A stretch of DNA of 64,000 bases from Celeribacter sp. HF31 (GCF_011806455.1 NZ_JAATOT010000001.1:620001-684000); one strand, 5' to 3'. Positions 1-9,174 are shown, numbered from the stretch's first letter. The notes: generated by a model from the letters alone, not told the origin. Made by a program: numbers and translations.

Positions 1-44
1 GCGCGGTCGGCCTCGACGATGGCGGAGAGATCATTGTCATGCAT
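1..44 (-). CDS. 5' end of a minus-strand gene, product unknown
   Basis: An open frame runs off the left edge. It begins with ATG at 44-42 and reads MHDNDLSAIVEADRA before the window ends. A GGAG lies about ten bases upstream. It is divergent from the aldehyde dehydrogenase, so both could share the promoter region 45-210. The short N-terminus resembles those of some class III aminotransferases, which would fit an amine-degradation locus, but fifteen residues cannot support a name. Confidence 0.4.
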   Translation of the reverse strand, partial: MHDNDLSAIVEADR

Positions 45-211
45 TGGGGAAACTCCATTCTTGACCCGACAATCCAGTCGGGCGTGCGCGAGCGGTCATA
101 GTCTCAGTCAAAAGCAATTATAAGGACAGATCAATGGGGCGGGCTGTCTGGACTCACTCTTTCCATTCTCTGGCACCTTTGCCGTCGCCGTTTTTGCGGC
201 AAGGAAAGGGT

Positions 212-1702
212 ATGACAAAAGCATTCACCCCTCCCGCCGACGCCGTGGCCGCCATCGCCGCCTATCGCAACCTCAACCTTGTGGGTGGCGCGGGGGTGAC
301 CGTGGACCGTGGCCTCGACGTGTTGAACCCTGCCACAGGCGCGGTTCTGGGCCAAGCGGCGGCTTCCGGTGTGGCGGAGACCGAGGCAGCGGTGGCGGCA
401 GCGAAAGCGGCGGGTTCGGGTTGGGCCGCCATGCCAGCGCGCGAACGCGGCAAGGCGGTGGCCGCAGGTGGACGTGCCCTGTTGGAGCATTTCGAAATCG
501 TGGCGCAGGTTCTGGCCCGCGAGACCGGAAAAGCGATCCGCACCGAGTGCAGGGGCGAGGTGAAGACCGCCGCAGACATCCTTGAATTCTATGGCGGATT
601 GGGGTCGGAGCTTAAAGGCGAAACCATCCCGTTCAACCCGCGCATGTTGACTATGACCACCCGCGAACCGCTGGGTGTGGTCGCCGCGATCGTGCCGTGG
701 AACGTGCCTTTGGTCCTGATGATGCTGAAGATCGCGCCTGCGCTGGTGGCGGGCAACACGGTGGTGGTGAAGGCGTCCGAGGAAGCGCCTTTTGCCACCT
801 ATCTGGCCGCAGACATTCTGATGCAATTCCTGCCCGATGGCGTTTTGAACGTGATCAACGGCACTGGCGCCGACTGTGGCGCGGCGCTCACGGCGCATGC
901 GGATGTCGCTAAGATCACCTTCACCGGCTCGGAGGCCGTGGGCGAAACCGTCTACAAAGCGGGGGCCGCGCGCATCGTGCCGGTGTCCTTGGAATTGGGC
1001 GGCAAATCCCCGATGATCGTCTGCGACGACGCCAATCTGGACAAGGCGGTGGCGGGCGCCATCTCTGGCATGCGCTTCACGCGGCAGGGGCAAAGCTGCA
1101 CGGCGTCCTCGCGGATTTATGTGCATGAGAGCCTCTATGACGCCTTCCTCGCGGCGTTGATCGAGGCGTTGAACGCGCTCAAAATTGGCGACCCGCTGGA
1201 TGAGGCCACAGACATCGGCACGATCATCAACGCCAAACAGGCCGCCGTGGTCGCGGGCTATGTGGCGCAAGCCGAGGGCACAGAAGGCGCGCGTGTGATC
1301 CGCTGTGGTCAATTGCCCGAAGGCGCCAATCTGACCCCCGATCTCTTTGCTCTGCCGACGCTGTTGCTCGACCTGCCCGAAGATCATCCTTGCGTGCAAA
1401 ACGAGATTTTCGGCCCCGTCGCCGTGATCCAGAAATGGTCCGATTATGACGATGTGATCGCGAAAGCCAATGACAGCCGCTACGGGCTGGCCGCCACCGT
1501 CTGGACCGAAAACCTGTCCCGCGCTTTGGATGCCACGTCGCGGCTCAACGCGGGCTATGTGCAGGTGAACCAGAACCTGACGATCCAGCCCAACGTCTCC
1601 TACGGCGGTTTCGGGCGGTCGGGGCTGGGCAAGGAGGCGTCTCTGGAGGCGATGCTCGCGCATTTCACGCGCTCGAAGACGATTGTTATTGCGATGGATT
1701 GA
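212..1702 (+). CDS. NAD(P)-dependent aldehyde dehydrogenase
   Basis: About 496 residues, normal for the ALDH superfamily. It oxidises an aldehyde to the acid in the cytoplasm. Visible are the VAAIVPWNVPLVL segment, the catalytic-glutamate motif SLELGGKSPMIV, the catalytic cysteine in RQGQSCTASSRIYV, and the ENEIFGPVAVIQ and SYGGFGRSGLGKE motifs. The start at 212 follows an AGGAAAGGG ribosome site three bases upstream; an in-frame ATG at 134 would add 26 residues of non-ALDH character and has its own AAGGACAG, so it cannot be excluded. Next to a MocR regulator and a polyamine-type ABC importer, the substrate is probably an aminoaldehyde or semialdehyde (inference). Family call is firm, substrate is not. 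Confidence 0.93.
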   Translation: MTKAFTPPADAVAAIAAYRNLNLVGGAGVTVDRGLDVLNPATGAVLGQAAASGVAETEAAVAAAKAAGSGWAAMPARERGKAVAAGGRALLEHFEIVAQVLARETGKAIRTECRGEVKTAADILEFYGGLGSELKGETIPFNPRMLTMTTREPLGVVAAIVPWNVPLVLMMLKIAPALVAGNTVVVKASEEAPFATYLAADILMQFLPDGVLNVINGTGADCGAALTAHADVAKITFTGSEAVGETVYKAGAARIVPVSLELGGKSPMIVCDDANLDKAVAGAISGMRFTRQGQSCTASSRIYVHESLYDAFLAALIEALNALKIGDPLDEATDIGTIINAKQAAVVAGYVAQAEGTEGARVIRCGQLPEGANLTPDLFALPTLLLDLPEDHPCVQNEIFGPVAVIQKWSDYDDVIAKANDSRYGLAATVWTENLSRALDATSRLNAGYVQVNQNLTIQPNVSYGGFGRSGLGKEASLEAMLAHFTRSKTIVIAMD

Positions 1703-1784
1703 GGGGCGCTGAAAAGCAGGGAAAGGTTTTGAGGAAGTGGCGTAAGTCGGGCTTGCGTCCAGAGAGGACATTGGCCACGAGGGT

Positions 1785-1911
1785 GTGCGCCGGACCGTGG
1801 GCAGGCGCTAAAACATCTGAATGATGCGCTTTATGTTGGCAAAATCCGAAAAAGATCAGATCGTTGCGCGAGGATTGCAATGCGCCTGACCGCCGGGACG
1901 GTCCGGCGCAC
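1785..1911 (-). repeat. Structured intergenic repeat, copy A
   Basis: Lies between the convergent aldehyde dehydrogenase and MocR genes. Its ends are a perfect 13-base inverted repeat (GTGCGCCGGACCG at 1785-1797, reverse complement at 1899-1911). Read on the minus strand, it contains a second inner stem (CAGGCGC with GCGCCTG) and the core CAACATAAAGCGCATCATTCAG, shortened here from the family pattern. It aligns along its length with the repeats at 8239-8372 and 10756-10898; this is the most divergent copy. Confidence 0.7.
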
Positions 1912-1940
1912 GCCCGGCGCCTTCGGCTTGATTCCGGGCG
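1911..1940. terminator. Hairpin between convergent genes, possible terminator
   Basis: CGCCCGG (1911-1917) pairs with CCGGGCG (1934-1940). It directly abuts repeat copy A. There is no strong T-run on either side, so termination is only possible, not shown. Confidence 0.35.
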
Positions 1941-1982
1941 GTTGTGCTTCGTTTGCAGGAAAGGTTTTCCGATAGCCGTAAA

Positions 1983-3467
1983 TCAGCTTTTCTGAGCGCC
2001 GCGAACCGCTTCAATCACGACCCTCAACTCCGCAATTCCCGGCGCGATCTTGTCAAAGTCAATCGCGCCGAAGCCCAGCCTTAGGCGGTTGCGCGGCGCG
2101 CCCTCGCGCAGATAATGCGGTGTGCCGTCCTCGACCAGAACGCCGCGCGCTTCGGCCTTGTCCTTGACCAATCCGGCCTCGACACCCTCGGGCAGGGTGA
2201 TCCAGACACCCGAGCCGCCGGTGGTCATGGTCACCTCACAGCCGGGCAATTGCCGGTCAATCTCGCGCAGCATTTCGCGCCATTTTTCCGCCATCCCACG
2301 CCGATGCCGCCGGATGTGGGCGTCGTAATGGCCTTCGGACAGAAACAGCGCCATGGCGCGTTGGGCCAGCGCGGACGGATGGCGATACATCAGGCGCCGC
2401 AGGTGACGCAATTCGCGGATCACCTCGCGGTCGGCGGCGATGAACCCCAGTCGGATGCCGGGAAACAGCGGTTTCGTCAGCGAGCCGATGTGGATCACCC
2501 GCCCCGTGGCATCGAGCGCCTTGAGCGTCGGGTGTTGGGCGCCGACGAAGTTCAGCTCATGTTCGTAATCGTCCTCGAGAATGAGGAAATCCTGCGCGGC
2601 GGCGGCCTCCAGAATGGCCAGACGGCGCTCCATCGGCATGGTGATATTGGTCGGGCTCTGATGCCCCGGTGTCAGGTAGACCATGTCCGCCTCGGCCAAT
2701 TCCGGCCCGGGTTTCAAGCCCTTGCGGTCCACCGGCAGGGGGATGACCTGCGCGCCTTGAGCGGCAAAGATGTTGCGCGCATCGACATAGCCGGGGTCCT
2801 CGATGACAATGCTGCGTCCGGGCGCCAGAAACAGGTTGGCGACCATCCAGATCGCGTTTTGCGCGCCCACGGTGATCAGCAATTCATCGGGTTCGGCGCG
2901 AAAGCCGCGCTGGGGCAGGATGCGGCGCGAGATTTGATCGAGTAAAAGCGGATCGTCGGCGTCGACCCGGTCGTCTGCCCAGGACCCGACATGGCGCGTC
3001 GTGCCCGCCCGGCGCAGGCAATCGCGCCAGCGGGCGACGGAAACCTCGTCGCGCCCGACCTGGCCGTAGAGAAACGGGTAGGGGAAGTGCCGCCAATCCT
3101 TGCGCTTGTCGATGTTGATCTGCTCAGAAAACCTGCGCGGCAAAAAACGGTCGAAATCGGGGGGCGTTCCGCCACCGCTTTGACGACGCGGCGGCGCGAC
3201 GTTGAGTTTTTCGCGGACGAAATTCTCGTCGATGAAATAGCCGCGCCGGGGTTTTGCGGTGATGAACCCGTCCTGATGCAAGCGGTCGTAGACAATCGAG
3301 ATCGTATTGCGCGAGACCTTGAGCGTCTTGGCAAACTCGCGCGACGAGGGCAGTGGATCGACGGGCGAAAGCGCGCCGTCGAGAATGGCCTGAATGAGGC
3401 GCTCCTGAATCTGATGCTGAAGCGAGGCGCTTTGGTCAAAGCCCTGTTCGAAATACCGGTCCAGCAT
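1983..3467 (-). CDS. MocR/PdxR-family transcriptional regulator (GntR helix-turn-helix fused to aminotransferase-like domain)
   Basis: About 494 residues, typical for MocR proteins. Residues 10-75 form a GntR winged helix (PLPSSREFAKTLKVSRNTIS, then a GYFID linker). The rest is a fold-type I aminotransferase domain with LILEDDYEHELN and the probable PLP lysine in HIGSLTKPLFPGIRLGF. Such proteins sense PLP adducts of amino compounds and bind direct repeats near divergent genes. It faces the importer at 3751, whose likely operator lies between. The start at 3467 is an ATG (MLDRYFEQG); a TTG at 3488 would add seven residues. Regulation of the importer and aldehyde dehydrogenase is inferred from position. 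Confidence 0.9.
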   Translation of the reverse strand: MLDRYFEQGFDQSASLQHQIQERLIQAILDGALSPVDPLPSSREFAKTLKVSRNTISIVYDRLHQDGFITAKPRRGYFIDENFVREKLNVAPPRRQSGGGTPPDFDRFLPRRFSEQINIDKRKDWRHFPYPFLYGQVGRDEVSVARWRDCLRRAGTTRHVGSWADDRVDADDPLLLDQISRRILPQRGFRAEPDELLITVGAQNAIWMVANLFLAPGRSIVIEDPGYVDARNIFAAQGAQVIPLPVDRKGLKPGPELAEADMVYLTPGHQSPTNITMPMERRLAILEAAAAQDFLILEDDYEHELNFVGAQHPTLKALDATGRVIHIGSLTKPLFPGIRLGFIAADREVIRELRHLRRLMYRHPSALAQRAMALFLSEGHYDAHIRRHRRGMAEKWREMLREIDRQLPGCEVTMTTGGSGVWITLPEGVEAGLVKDKAEARGVLVEDGTPHYLREGAPRNRLRLGFGAIDFDKIAPGIAELRVVIEAVRGAQKS

Positions 3468-3590
3468 CCTCGTGTCTCTTCTGCCCAAGGGCCTCTGGCC
3501 CGTTTCGGTTCTGCCAGTGTGGCGGGCGCTCTCCTTGCGTCAACGCCACTCTATTGTGCAGCGTGGTGCCGTCCAGAGGGGAAAGCGCCT

Positions 3591-3627
3591 CTGGTCCTAT
3601 AGTTTGCCCCTTCTGGCTCTAAATTGA
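3591..3627 (+). promoter_or_regulatory. Candidate MocR operator: direct repeats
   Basis: CTGGTCCTATAGTTTG at 3591 and CTGGCTCTAAATTG at 3613 are imperfect direct repeats 22 bases apart, about two helical turns, as seen at TauR/MocR sites (CTGGAC-type half sites). A 7-bp inverted repeat (CCAGAGG / CCTCTGG, about 3573-3597) overlaps the first half. They sit between the regulator and the importer it faces. Confidence 0.45.
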
Positions 3628-3750
3628 GCAGAAGCCGCCCTCCTAGGCTTTTGCAAGAGCGGTCTCTGATCGGTCTCTGACCAGTTTCGGGCCAGAGGAC
3701 CGCCGCATAACAACCAAAAAGTTCACGGCAAAACGTTCACGGGGAGTGAC

Positions 3751-4902
3751 ATGACGACATTCAAAACCAGCAGCCGCACCAACACTGGCCTCAAGCGCCG
3801 CAGCTTTCTCAAAGGGTCCGCCACAGTTGTGGCCGGCCTCGCAGCCCCCACCATCGTGAGCCGGTCGGCTTTGGCGTCTTCGGGCGAGATCAACGTGATG
3901 ATGTGGTCCGACTACCTGCCGGAAAGCTTCGTGACGGCCTTTGAAGGCTCGACCGGCATCAAGCTCAATTTCACCGGCATCGGCTCCAACGAGGAGATCA
4001 TCAACAAACTCAAAGCCACCGGCGGAGAAGGGTTCGACATCGTCTCGCCGACCGTGAACCGCAACCTTTTGTGGGCGGAACTGGGGCTTTTGCAGCCCTT
4101 CGATATGACGAAAATCGCCATTGAAAAGGTCAACCCGGCGATGGCTCTGGGCGAAAAACACTGGAACTTCGGCGGCGAAGGCACGTTTTGGGTGCCGCAT
4201 ATCTGGGGCACCGAAGGGGTTGCTTGGCGCACCGACATGTTCACGCCTGCGGGCGAGTTCCCGTCGTATTACGACATTTGGGACGACGCCAATGCGGGCA
4301 AAACCATGGGCCGCGGCCATTCTATGTTGTTGGGGCTTGGCCTCGGCATGGAACGCCTTGGCATGATGGAGCCGGGCTCGATGTGGGCGGCCTATGAAAG
4401 CCCTGAGAAAATGACCGAGGTCTGGACCAAGGTTGTCGAGCATGCAATTGAAAAGAAAGGCAATATCAAGCTGATCTGGAATGATGCCGACACTCAGAAG
4501 AACGGGCTTTTGAACGAGGGCGTCATTGTCGGCCAGACCTGGGACGGCCCGCCGATCGCTCTGAAAAACGAAGGCGAGCCGGTGATGTACCGCGCGCCGG
4601 TCGAGGGCGCGATGGCCTGGGTCGATGGCATGGCGATGCCGACGGGGGCGACCAATATCGAACAGGTCTATGCTTTCATCGACGCCTGTTACAACCCGGA
4701 ATGGGCCGGTGAGGCGATCAAGACCCATGGCTATAACTCGCCGGTGCTGGGCGCTGATGCCTTTGGTGGTGAGATCTATGCCAAGAACTTTGCCGATGCC
4801 TATCCGGGCGAGGCCTTGGCGAACCTCAACGCCTGGCCGGCAGAGGCGCCGTGGTATTCGGAAATGCGCACCGAATTCACCAATAAATTCCTCTCCGCCT
4901 AA
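3751..4902 (+). CDS. ABC transporter periplasmic binding protein, PotD/PotF (spermidine/putrescine) family
   Basis: 383 residues with a twin-arginine-like leader (KRRSFLKGS, hydrophobic stretch, cleavage near SALA-SSGE), so it is probably exported folded. The mature part begins INVMMWSDYLPESFVTAFEG, as in PotD/PotF binding proteins. It captures the substrate for the transporter encoded just downstream. GGGGAG precedes the ATG by five bases. A hairpin follows the stop, which may give this gene more transcript than the membrane genes. The ligand may be a polyamine or a related amine or amino acid; sequence alone does not decide. Confidence 0.9.
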   Translation: MTTFKTSSRTNTGLKRRSFLKGSATVVAGLAAPTIVSRSALASSGEINVMMWSDYLPESFVTAFEGSTGIKLNFTGIGSNEEIINKLKATGGEGFDIVSPTVNRNLLWAELGLLQPFDMTKIAIEKVNPAMALGEKHWNFGGEGTFWVPHIWGTEGVAWRTDMFTPAGEFPSYYDIWDDANAGKTMGRGHSMLLGLGLGMERLGMMEPGSMWAAYESPEKMTEVWTKVVEHAIEKKGNIKLIWNDADTQKNGLLNEGVIVGQTWDGPPIALKNEGEPVMYRAPVEGAMAWVDGMAMPTGATNIEQVYAFIDACYNPEWAGEAIKTHGYNSPVLGADAFGGEIYAKNFADAYPGEALANLNAWPAEAPWYSEMRTEFTNKFLSA

Positions 4903-4911
4903 TTCCGATCT

Positions 4912-4941
4912 GGCCCCGTGCGGATCTGCGCGGGGCCTTTT
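4912..4941 (+). terminator. Intercistronic hairpin, partial terminator
   Basis: GGCCCCG (4912-4918) pairs with CGGGGCC (4931-4937), followed by TTTT. Placed between the binding-protein gene and the ATPase gene, it probably attenuates or protects transcript ends rather than stopping the operon completely. Confidence 0.55.
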
Positions 4942-4967
4942 CGCACTCAATTCATAAGAGAGGCAAC

Positions 4968-6083
4968 ATGCCCGACCAGACCCCAGATCGCATCCCCGAC
5001 CGTTCTGTCCTCCTCGATCACGTCTCCATCCGCTTTGGCAACTTCACCGCTGTCGACAACGCCAATCTGAAAATCAATTCCGGCGAATTTTTCTCCTTTC
5101 TCGGGCCGTCTGGCTGCGGCAAGACCACCATGCTGCGCTGTATTTCTGGCTTTTCCGAACCGACCGAGGGCAAGGTTTTGATCGGTGGCAAGGATATGGC
5201 CGGTGTCGGCCCGAACAAACGCCCGACCGCGTTGATTTTCCAGCATCTGGCGCTTTTCCCGCTGATGACTGTGGCCGAGAACATCGCCTTTCCTCTGGAG
5301 GTGCGGGGCGTGTCTAAAAAAGAGCGGCGCAAAAAGGCGGACGAATTGTTGGACATGATCGCCCTGCCGGGGATCGGCGACAAGAAGGTCTCGGAACTCT
5401 CCGGCGGCCAGAAACAGCGCGTGGCGATTGCTCGTGCGCTGGCCGTGGAGCCGGATATTTTGCTCTTGGACGAGCCTTTGTCAGCGCTCGATCTCAAGCT
5501 GCGCCAGCACATGCGCACGGAGCTGCGTGCTATTCAAAAGCAGGTCGGCGTGACCTTTATCTACATCACCCACGACCAAGGCGAGGCGTTGACCATGTCC
5601 GACCGTGTGGCCGTGATGAGCCGCGGTGTGATCGAACAGGTGGGCGAACCGGATCGAATTTACAATCGTCCTCGGTCGGCTTTCGTGGCGTCTTTTGTTG
5701 GCGAAAACAACGCGTTGCAGGGCGTCATCAAGGGGCAGTCGGGTGACTTGGCAGCCCTTGAGACGCCGATGGGCACCTTTGAGGCGCGTGTCGGTGGCGG
5801 GCGTAAATACAAGGCAGGTGACGAGGCGCTTTTGTTTGTGCGGCCGGAACAGCTCATTCCCTGTGCAACCGAAAACACGTTTCAGGCGACGCTTTCCCGT
5901 CAGGAATTCGAAGGTGCGACCAACCATGTTTTTGCCAAGGCTGGCGACACGGAATTGCGTATCTCCATGGTGAACGCGGGGCTGGCGGGCAGCTTGCCGG
6001 GGCAGGGCGAAAGCCTGTCGTTAGGCTTCGCGCCGATGAATGGCACCATCCTTCCGGTCGGCCATATGGCGAGTGAATCATGA
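4968..6083 (+). CDS. ABC transporter ATP-binding protein, PotA/PotG type
   Basis: 371 residues: ATPase domain (about 10-245) then a C-terminal TOBE-like regulatory domain. Walker A is GPSGCGKTT, the signature is LSGGQKQRVAIARAL, Walker B is ILLLDEPLSALD and the switch histidine is in YITHDQGEAL. It powers import through the two permeases that follow. Its stop codon overlaps the next start by four bases (ATGA), showing translational coupling. Confidence 0.94.
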   Translation: MPDQTPDRIPDRSVLLDHVSIRFGNFTAVDNANLKINSGEFFSFLGPSGCGKTTMLRCISGFSEPTEGKVLIGGKDMAGVGPNKRPTALIFQHLALFPLMTVAENIAFPLEVRGVSKKERRKKADELLDMIALPGIGDKKVSELSGGQKQRVAIARALAVEPDILLLDEPLSALDLKLRQHMRTELRAIQKQVGVTFIYITHDQGEALTMSDRVAVMSRGVIEQVGEPDRIYNRPRSAFVASFVGENNALQGVIKGQSGDLAALETPMGTFEARVGGGRKYKAGDEALLFVRPEQLIPCATENTFQATLSRQEFEGATNHVFAKAGDTELRISMVNAGLAGSLPGQGESLSLGFAPMNGTILPVGHMASES

Positions 6084-7003
6084 AACAGTTGAAGCTCGCT
6101 TACACCACCTTGCTCGCCAAACACGGCATGGGGGCCGCGCTGTTCATCGCCATCGCGGTGACGCTTTGGGTCGTCGTGTTCATCACCCTGCCGCAGCTTT
6201 CGATGCTGGATTATTCCTTTCGCTTCAACCTGCCCGCCGATCAGCTCGGCACCGAGGCGGATCACTACACGCTGGAGCAATATCGCAGCTTTTTCTTCAA
6301 CGCGGACGGCTCCTTCAACACGCTCGACATCATGATCCTGATCCGCACGCTGATTGCGGCGCTGATCGTGACGATGATCGATGTGCTGATCTGCTATCCC
6401 ATCGCCTATATCCTCGCCCATGGCGCCAAGGGCGTCGCCGCGCGGCTCATGGTGATCGGGCTGGTCATTCCCTATTGGATCAACGAGATTCTGCGCGCTT
6501 TTGCCTTTCGCGTCTTGTTTGGCTCCACGGGTGTCGTGAACACCTGGGGGATGCAAATGGGGCTTTGGGACGCGCCGGTGGATTTCATCCGCGCCGATGT
6601 GGCGCTCTATTGTGGTCTCGCCTACGCCTATATCCTCTTGATGGTGTTTCCGATGTACAACGCCATCGAAGCGCTGGATCACACCCAGGTCGAAGCCGCC
6701 CGCGACATGGGCGCGCCTTTGTGGCGGGTGCATTGGCGGGTGGTCTTGCCGATGGCGAAACCCGGCATCGTCTCGGGGGCGACGATGGTTTTCATGCTGA
6801 CCGCAGGGGCACTGGCCGCGCCGCAAATCCTGGGCGGGCCCTCGTCCCTGTGGTTCACGCAGCTCATCTATCAATGGTTTAACGAATCCTCGAACTGGCC
6901 CAGAGGCTCGGCCTATGCCGTGGTGCTTTTGGTGACCTGTATCAGTTTCGTTTTGCTGATGATGCGGGTGTTCAAGGTCTCCGTCGGGGAGATTGGCAAA
7001 TGA
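6080..7003 (+). CDS. ABC transporter permease, PotB/PotH type
   Basis: 307 residues with about six membrane segments and the EAA loop typical of binding-protein-dependent permeases (VEAARDMGAPLWRVHWRVVLP). It forms half of the inner-membrane channel with the product of 7000-8184. It overlaps both neighbours by four bases. Confidence 0.92.
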   Translation: MKQLKLAYTTLLAKHGMGAALFIAIAVTLWVVVFITLPQLSMLDYSFRFNLPADQLGTEADHYTLEQYRSFFFNADGSFNTLDIMILIRTLIAALIVTMIDVLICYPIAYILAHGAKGVAARLMVIGLVIPYWINEILRAFAFRVLFGSTGVVNTWGMQMGLWDAPVDFIRADVALYCGLAYAYILLMVFPMYNAIEALDHTQVEAARDMGAPLWRVHWRVVLPMAKPGIVSGATMVFMLTAGALAAPQILGGPSSLWFTQLIYQWFNESSNWPRGSAYAVVLLVTCISFVLLMMRVFKVSVGEIGK

Positions 7004-8184
7004 GCAGGCACACGCTTTTCGGCGGCGCCTATGCGCTTGCCTTCTTCGCTTTCCTCTTCGGCCCGCTGGTTATCATGGCGACGACCGCTTTCAACTCCTC
7101 GCGCTTTCCGCGTGTGGCGCCGTGGGAGTGTTTCACCACCGGCTGGTTCGGCGAGTTGTTCGGCAATGCGCGCCTGATGGAAGGCTTGATGAATTCCGTG
7201 ATCATCGGCGTGGGGGTCGTGGCCTTGGCCGTGCCCATCGGGCTGGCGGGGGCTTTGGCCTTGTCCGAGCTACCACCCAAGCTGCGCTCGATGCTCTACA
7301 CGGTGTTGATCCTGCCGATCCTGATCCCCGGCGTTGTTTTGGGGATTTCGACCATCGTGCTCTGGGGCCAGATCACGCGCGGCACGGGAGCGGGGTTCTT
7401 GTATAACGGCTATTTCCTGACCATCGTGGGCCAGATCACCTTTGTCTCCGCCTATGCCATGTTGGTGTTCATCGCGCGACTGCAACGGTTTGACGCGACC
7501 CAGACCGAAGCCGCGCTGGATTTGGGCGCCACGCCCGGTCAGGCCTTCCGCAAAATCCTCTTGCCCTTCATGGCGCCCGCCATCGGCTCGGCGGCGTTCA
7601 TCACGCTTTTGGCCTCCTTCGAGAACTACAACACGACTGTGTTCACCGTTCTCTCTGAAAGCACCTTCACCACGGCCTTGGCCTCCAAAGTGCGTCACGG
7701 CACCGATCCTTCGCTCTCTGCGCTGGCGGTGATCATCATCACGCTGACACTGGTCGGCGCGCTCACGAATGAGGCCTATCAGCGCCGCAAAGAGGCCGAA
7801 GCCGGTGGCCGCGCCTCGCGCTCGCCGCTTTATGCCAATCCGGTGACCCGCGCGCTGACCCATCCCGGCATCGTGTTTGCGATCCTCGTGACGGCGATCG
7901 GCGGGATAACTTACGCGGGCTCGCAATATGACAGCTCGGTCTGTGAGGCCGCCGTGTTGCAGGAGAAACTGGATCGTCAGGAAGAGCTGCGCGCCGAACA
8001 ACGGGCGAGGATCGAAGCGCAGGAAGCGGAGCAGGGCGTGACCGTGCCGAAACCCGACAGCGCCTTTGGTGGGGCCTTCGGGGGTGTTGGGACACCTGCC
8101 GCACCCGCGGCTCCGAAGCCCGAAAGTCCGTCGGCTTTTGGTGGGGCGTTTGGCGGGATCACGGCTCCGAAAACGGAGGAATAG
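7000..8184 (+). CDS. ABC transporter permease, PotC/PotI type, with unusual C-terminal extension
   Basis: 394 residues, roughly 110-130 more than usual for this family. Residues 1-270 are a standard six-helix permease with an EAA loop (TEAALDLGATPGQAFRKILLP). After a linker comes a seventh hydrophobic segment (about 290-310), a single cysteine, a charged region rich in Glu/Arg/Gln that could be a short coiled coil, then a Pro/Ala-rich tail in which SAFGGAFGG occurs twice. The frame stays open to a clear terminator, so the tail is not a frameshift artefact. Its role is unknown; it may be a regulatory or interaction tail. Confidence 0.9.
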   Translation: MSRHTLFGGAYALAFFAFLFGPLVIMATTAFNSSRFPRVAPWECFTTGWFGELFGNARLMEGLMNSVIIGVGVVALAVPIGLAGALALSELPPKLRSMLYTVLILPILIPGVVLGISTIVLWGQITRGTGAGFLYNGYFLTIVGQITFVSAYAMLVFIARLQRFDATQTEAALDLGATPGQAFRKILLPFMAPAIGSAAFITLLASFENYNTTVFTVLSESTFTTALASKVRHGTDPSLSALAVIIITLTLVGALTNEAYQRRKEAEAGGRASRSPLYANPVTRALTHPGIVFAILVTAIGGITYAGSQYDSSVCEAAVLQEKLDRQEELRAEQRARIEAQEAEQGVTVPKPDSAFGGAFGGVGTPAAPAAPKPESPSAFGGAFGGITAPKTEE

Positions 8185-8185
8185 G

Positions 8186-8212
8186 AAAGGGGGCCAAACG
8201 GGCCCCTTTTTC
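8186..8212 (+). terminator. Rho-independent terminator of the importer operon
   Basis: AAAGGGG and CCCCTTT flank a short GC loop and are followed by a T-run, directly after the stop at 8184. Confidence 0.8.
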
Positions 8213-8238
8213 TTCGCCCGAATAGCACCGCAGGTGCC

Positions 8239-8372
8239 GGGCGAGCGCCTGCCCGTTCCGGCGGGCTGGCGCTTTTCTGCGTCTGACGTCGTCTCAATGG
8301 ACTACGGATTTGGCTGGCATAAACTGCACTGCTCAAAGCTCGGAGCGCCACCCCACGGGCAGGCGCTCGCCC
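8239..8372 (+). repeat. Structured intergenic repeat, copy B
   Basis: Perfect 18-base terminal inverted repeat: GGGCGAGCGCCTGCCCGT at 8239-8256 and its reverse complement at 8355-8372. Inside are an inner stem (TGGCGC with GCGCCA) and the core TTTGGCTGGCATAAA followed by TGCTCAAAG, shared nearly exactly with copy C. It lies between two convergent transcription units and contains no gene. Confidence 0.75.
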
Positions 8373-8385
8373 TTTGTGAATCCGA

Positions 8386-9174
8386 TCACTCCGGGATCGT
8401 CCGCGCGTAGCCCTCTGTCGACAAATCGCGCAACTCCTTGAGCATCTCAACAAAGCCCGCAACCTGATGTGCACAGGTGGCCGCACCCTTCTCAGCCGTC
8501 GCCAGATGCGCCTCGCCCACCGTGCCTTTCGGGTTCAAATCCTTTGAGACCCACGCGAGGTTCACCGGACCAATCGGAGAAATCGGCGCGGTCTCCGCCG
8601 TCGAACGGAAATCCTCGGCCATCTCCATATCCACCAAAGCGGGCTTGAAATGCAGCATCAAGGAGGTCTCAAGATCGCCGCCATGGATGCCAAAATTGCT
8701 CTCTTGCGCGCTATACATGCCCTCGGGTTTGCCGAAATTGCCCCATTGGCATTTCACGACCATCATGCCCGCCTGCACGCGCAGCTCACGCCCCAGAATG
8801 GAGATCAGGTCCAGATTTCCGCCATGGGAATTGACGATCACCATCTTCTTGAGACCGGCGCGGGCCACGGAAAGCCCGATCTCGGTCCAGGCGTCCAAAG
8901 CCGTTTTGGCCGTATAGGTCAGCGTGCCCTTGGCGTGGATATGCTCGTTCGACTTGCCCACCGCCTGCACCGGCAGGATGAGGATGTCGAGATCCTCGGG
9001 GCAGGTCGCGCGCAACTCGGCCAACATGCCCTCGTTGATGTAAGTGTCCACGCCCACAGGCAGATGCGGCCCATGCTGTTCCACGGCTGCGGTAGGCAGG
9101 ATGACGATGGTTTTCTCGGGGTCAAAGGTGGCGAATTCCGTGGTGCGGAACTCGGCCCAGTCAAAGCGTCTCAT
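8386..9174 (-). CDS. Creatininase-family amidohydrolase
   Basis: 262 residues, the usual size of the family, which hydrolyses cyclic or linear amides with two metal ions. Metal-site signatures are visible: TAAVEQHGPHLPVGVDTY (Glu, His, Asp), VNSHGGNLD and GGDLETSLMLHF. It is the last gene of the 8386-16966 minus-strand cluster and overlaps the oxygenase gene by four bases. Creatinine itself is only one candidate; family members also act on formamides and other lactams. Family firm, substrate open. Confidence 0.9.
   Translation of the reverse strand: MRRFDWAEFRTTEFATFDPEKTIVILPTAAVEQHGPHLPVGVDTYINEGMLAELRATCPEDLDILILPVQAVGKSNEHIHAKGTLTYTAKTALDAWTEIGLSVARAGLKKMVIVNSHGGNLDLISILGRELRVQAGMMVVKCQWGNFGKPEGMYSAQESNFGIHGGDLETSLMLHFKPALVDMEMAEDFRSTAETAPISPIGPVNLAWVSKDLNPKGTVGEAHLATAEKGAATCAHQVAGFVEMLKELRDLSTEGYARTIPE

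Noticed and set aside
131-1771. Long open frame on the minus strand opposite the aldehyde dehydrogenase
   Set aside because: It mirrors the codon structure of the plus-strand gene, is rich in Arg/His/Gly, and has no motif.
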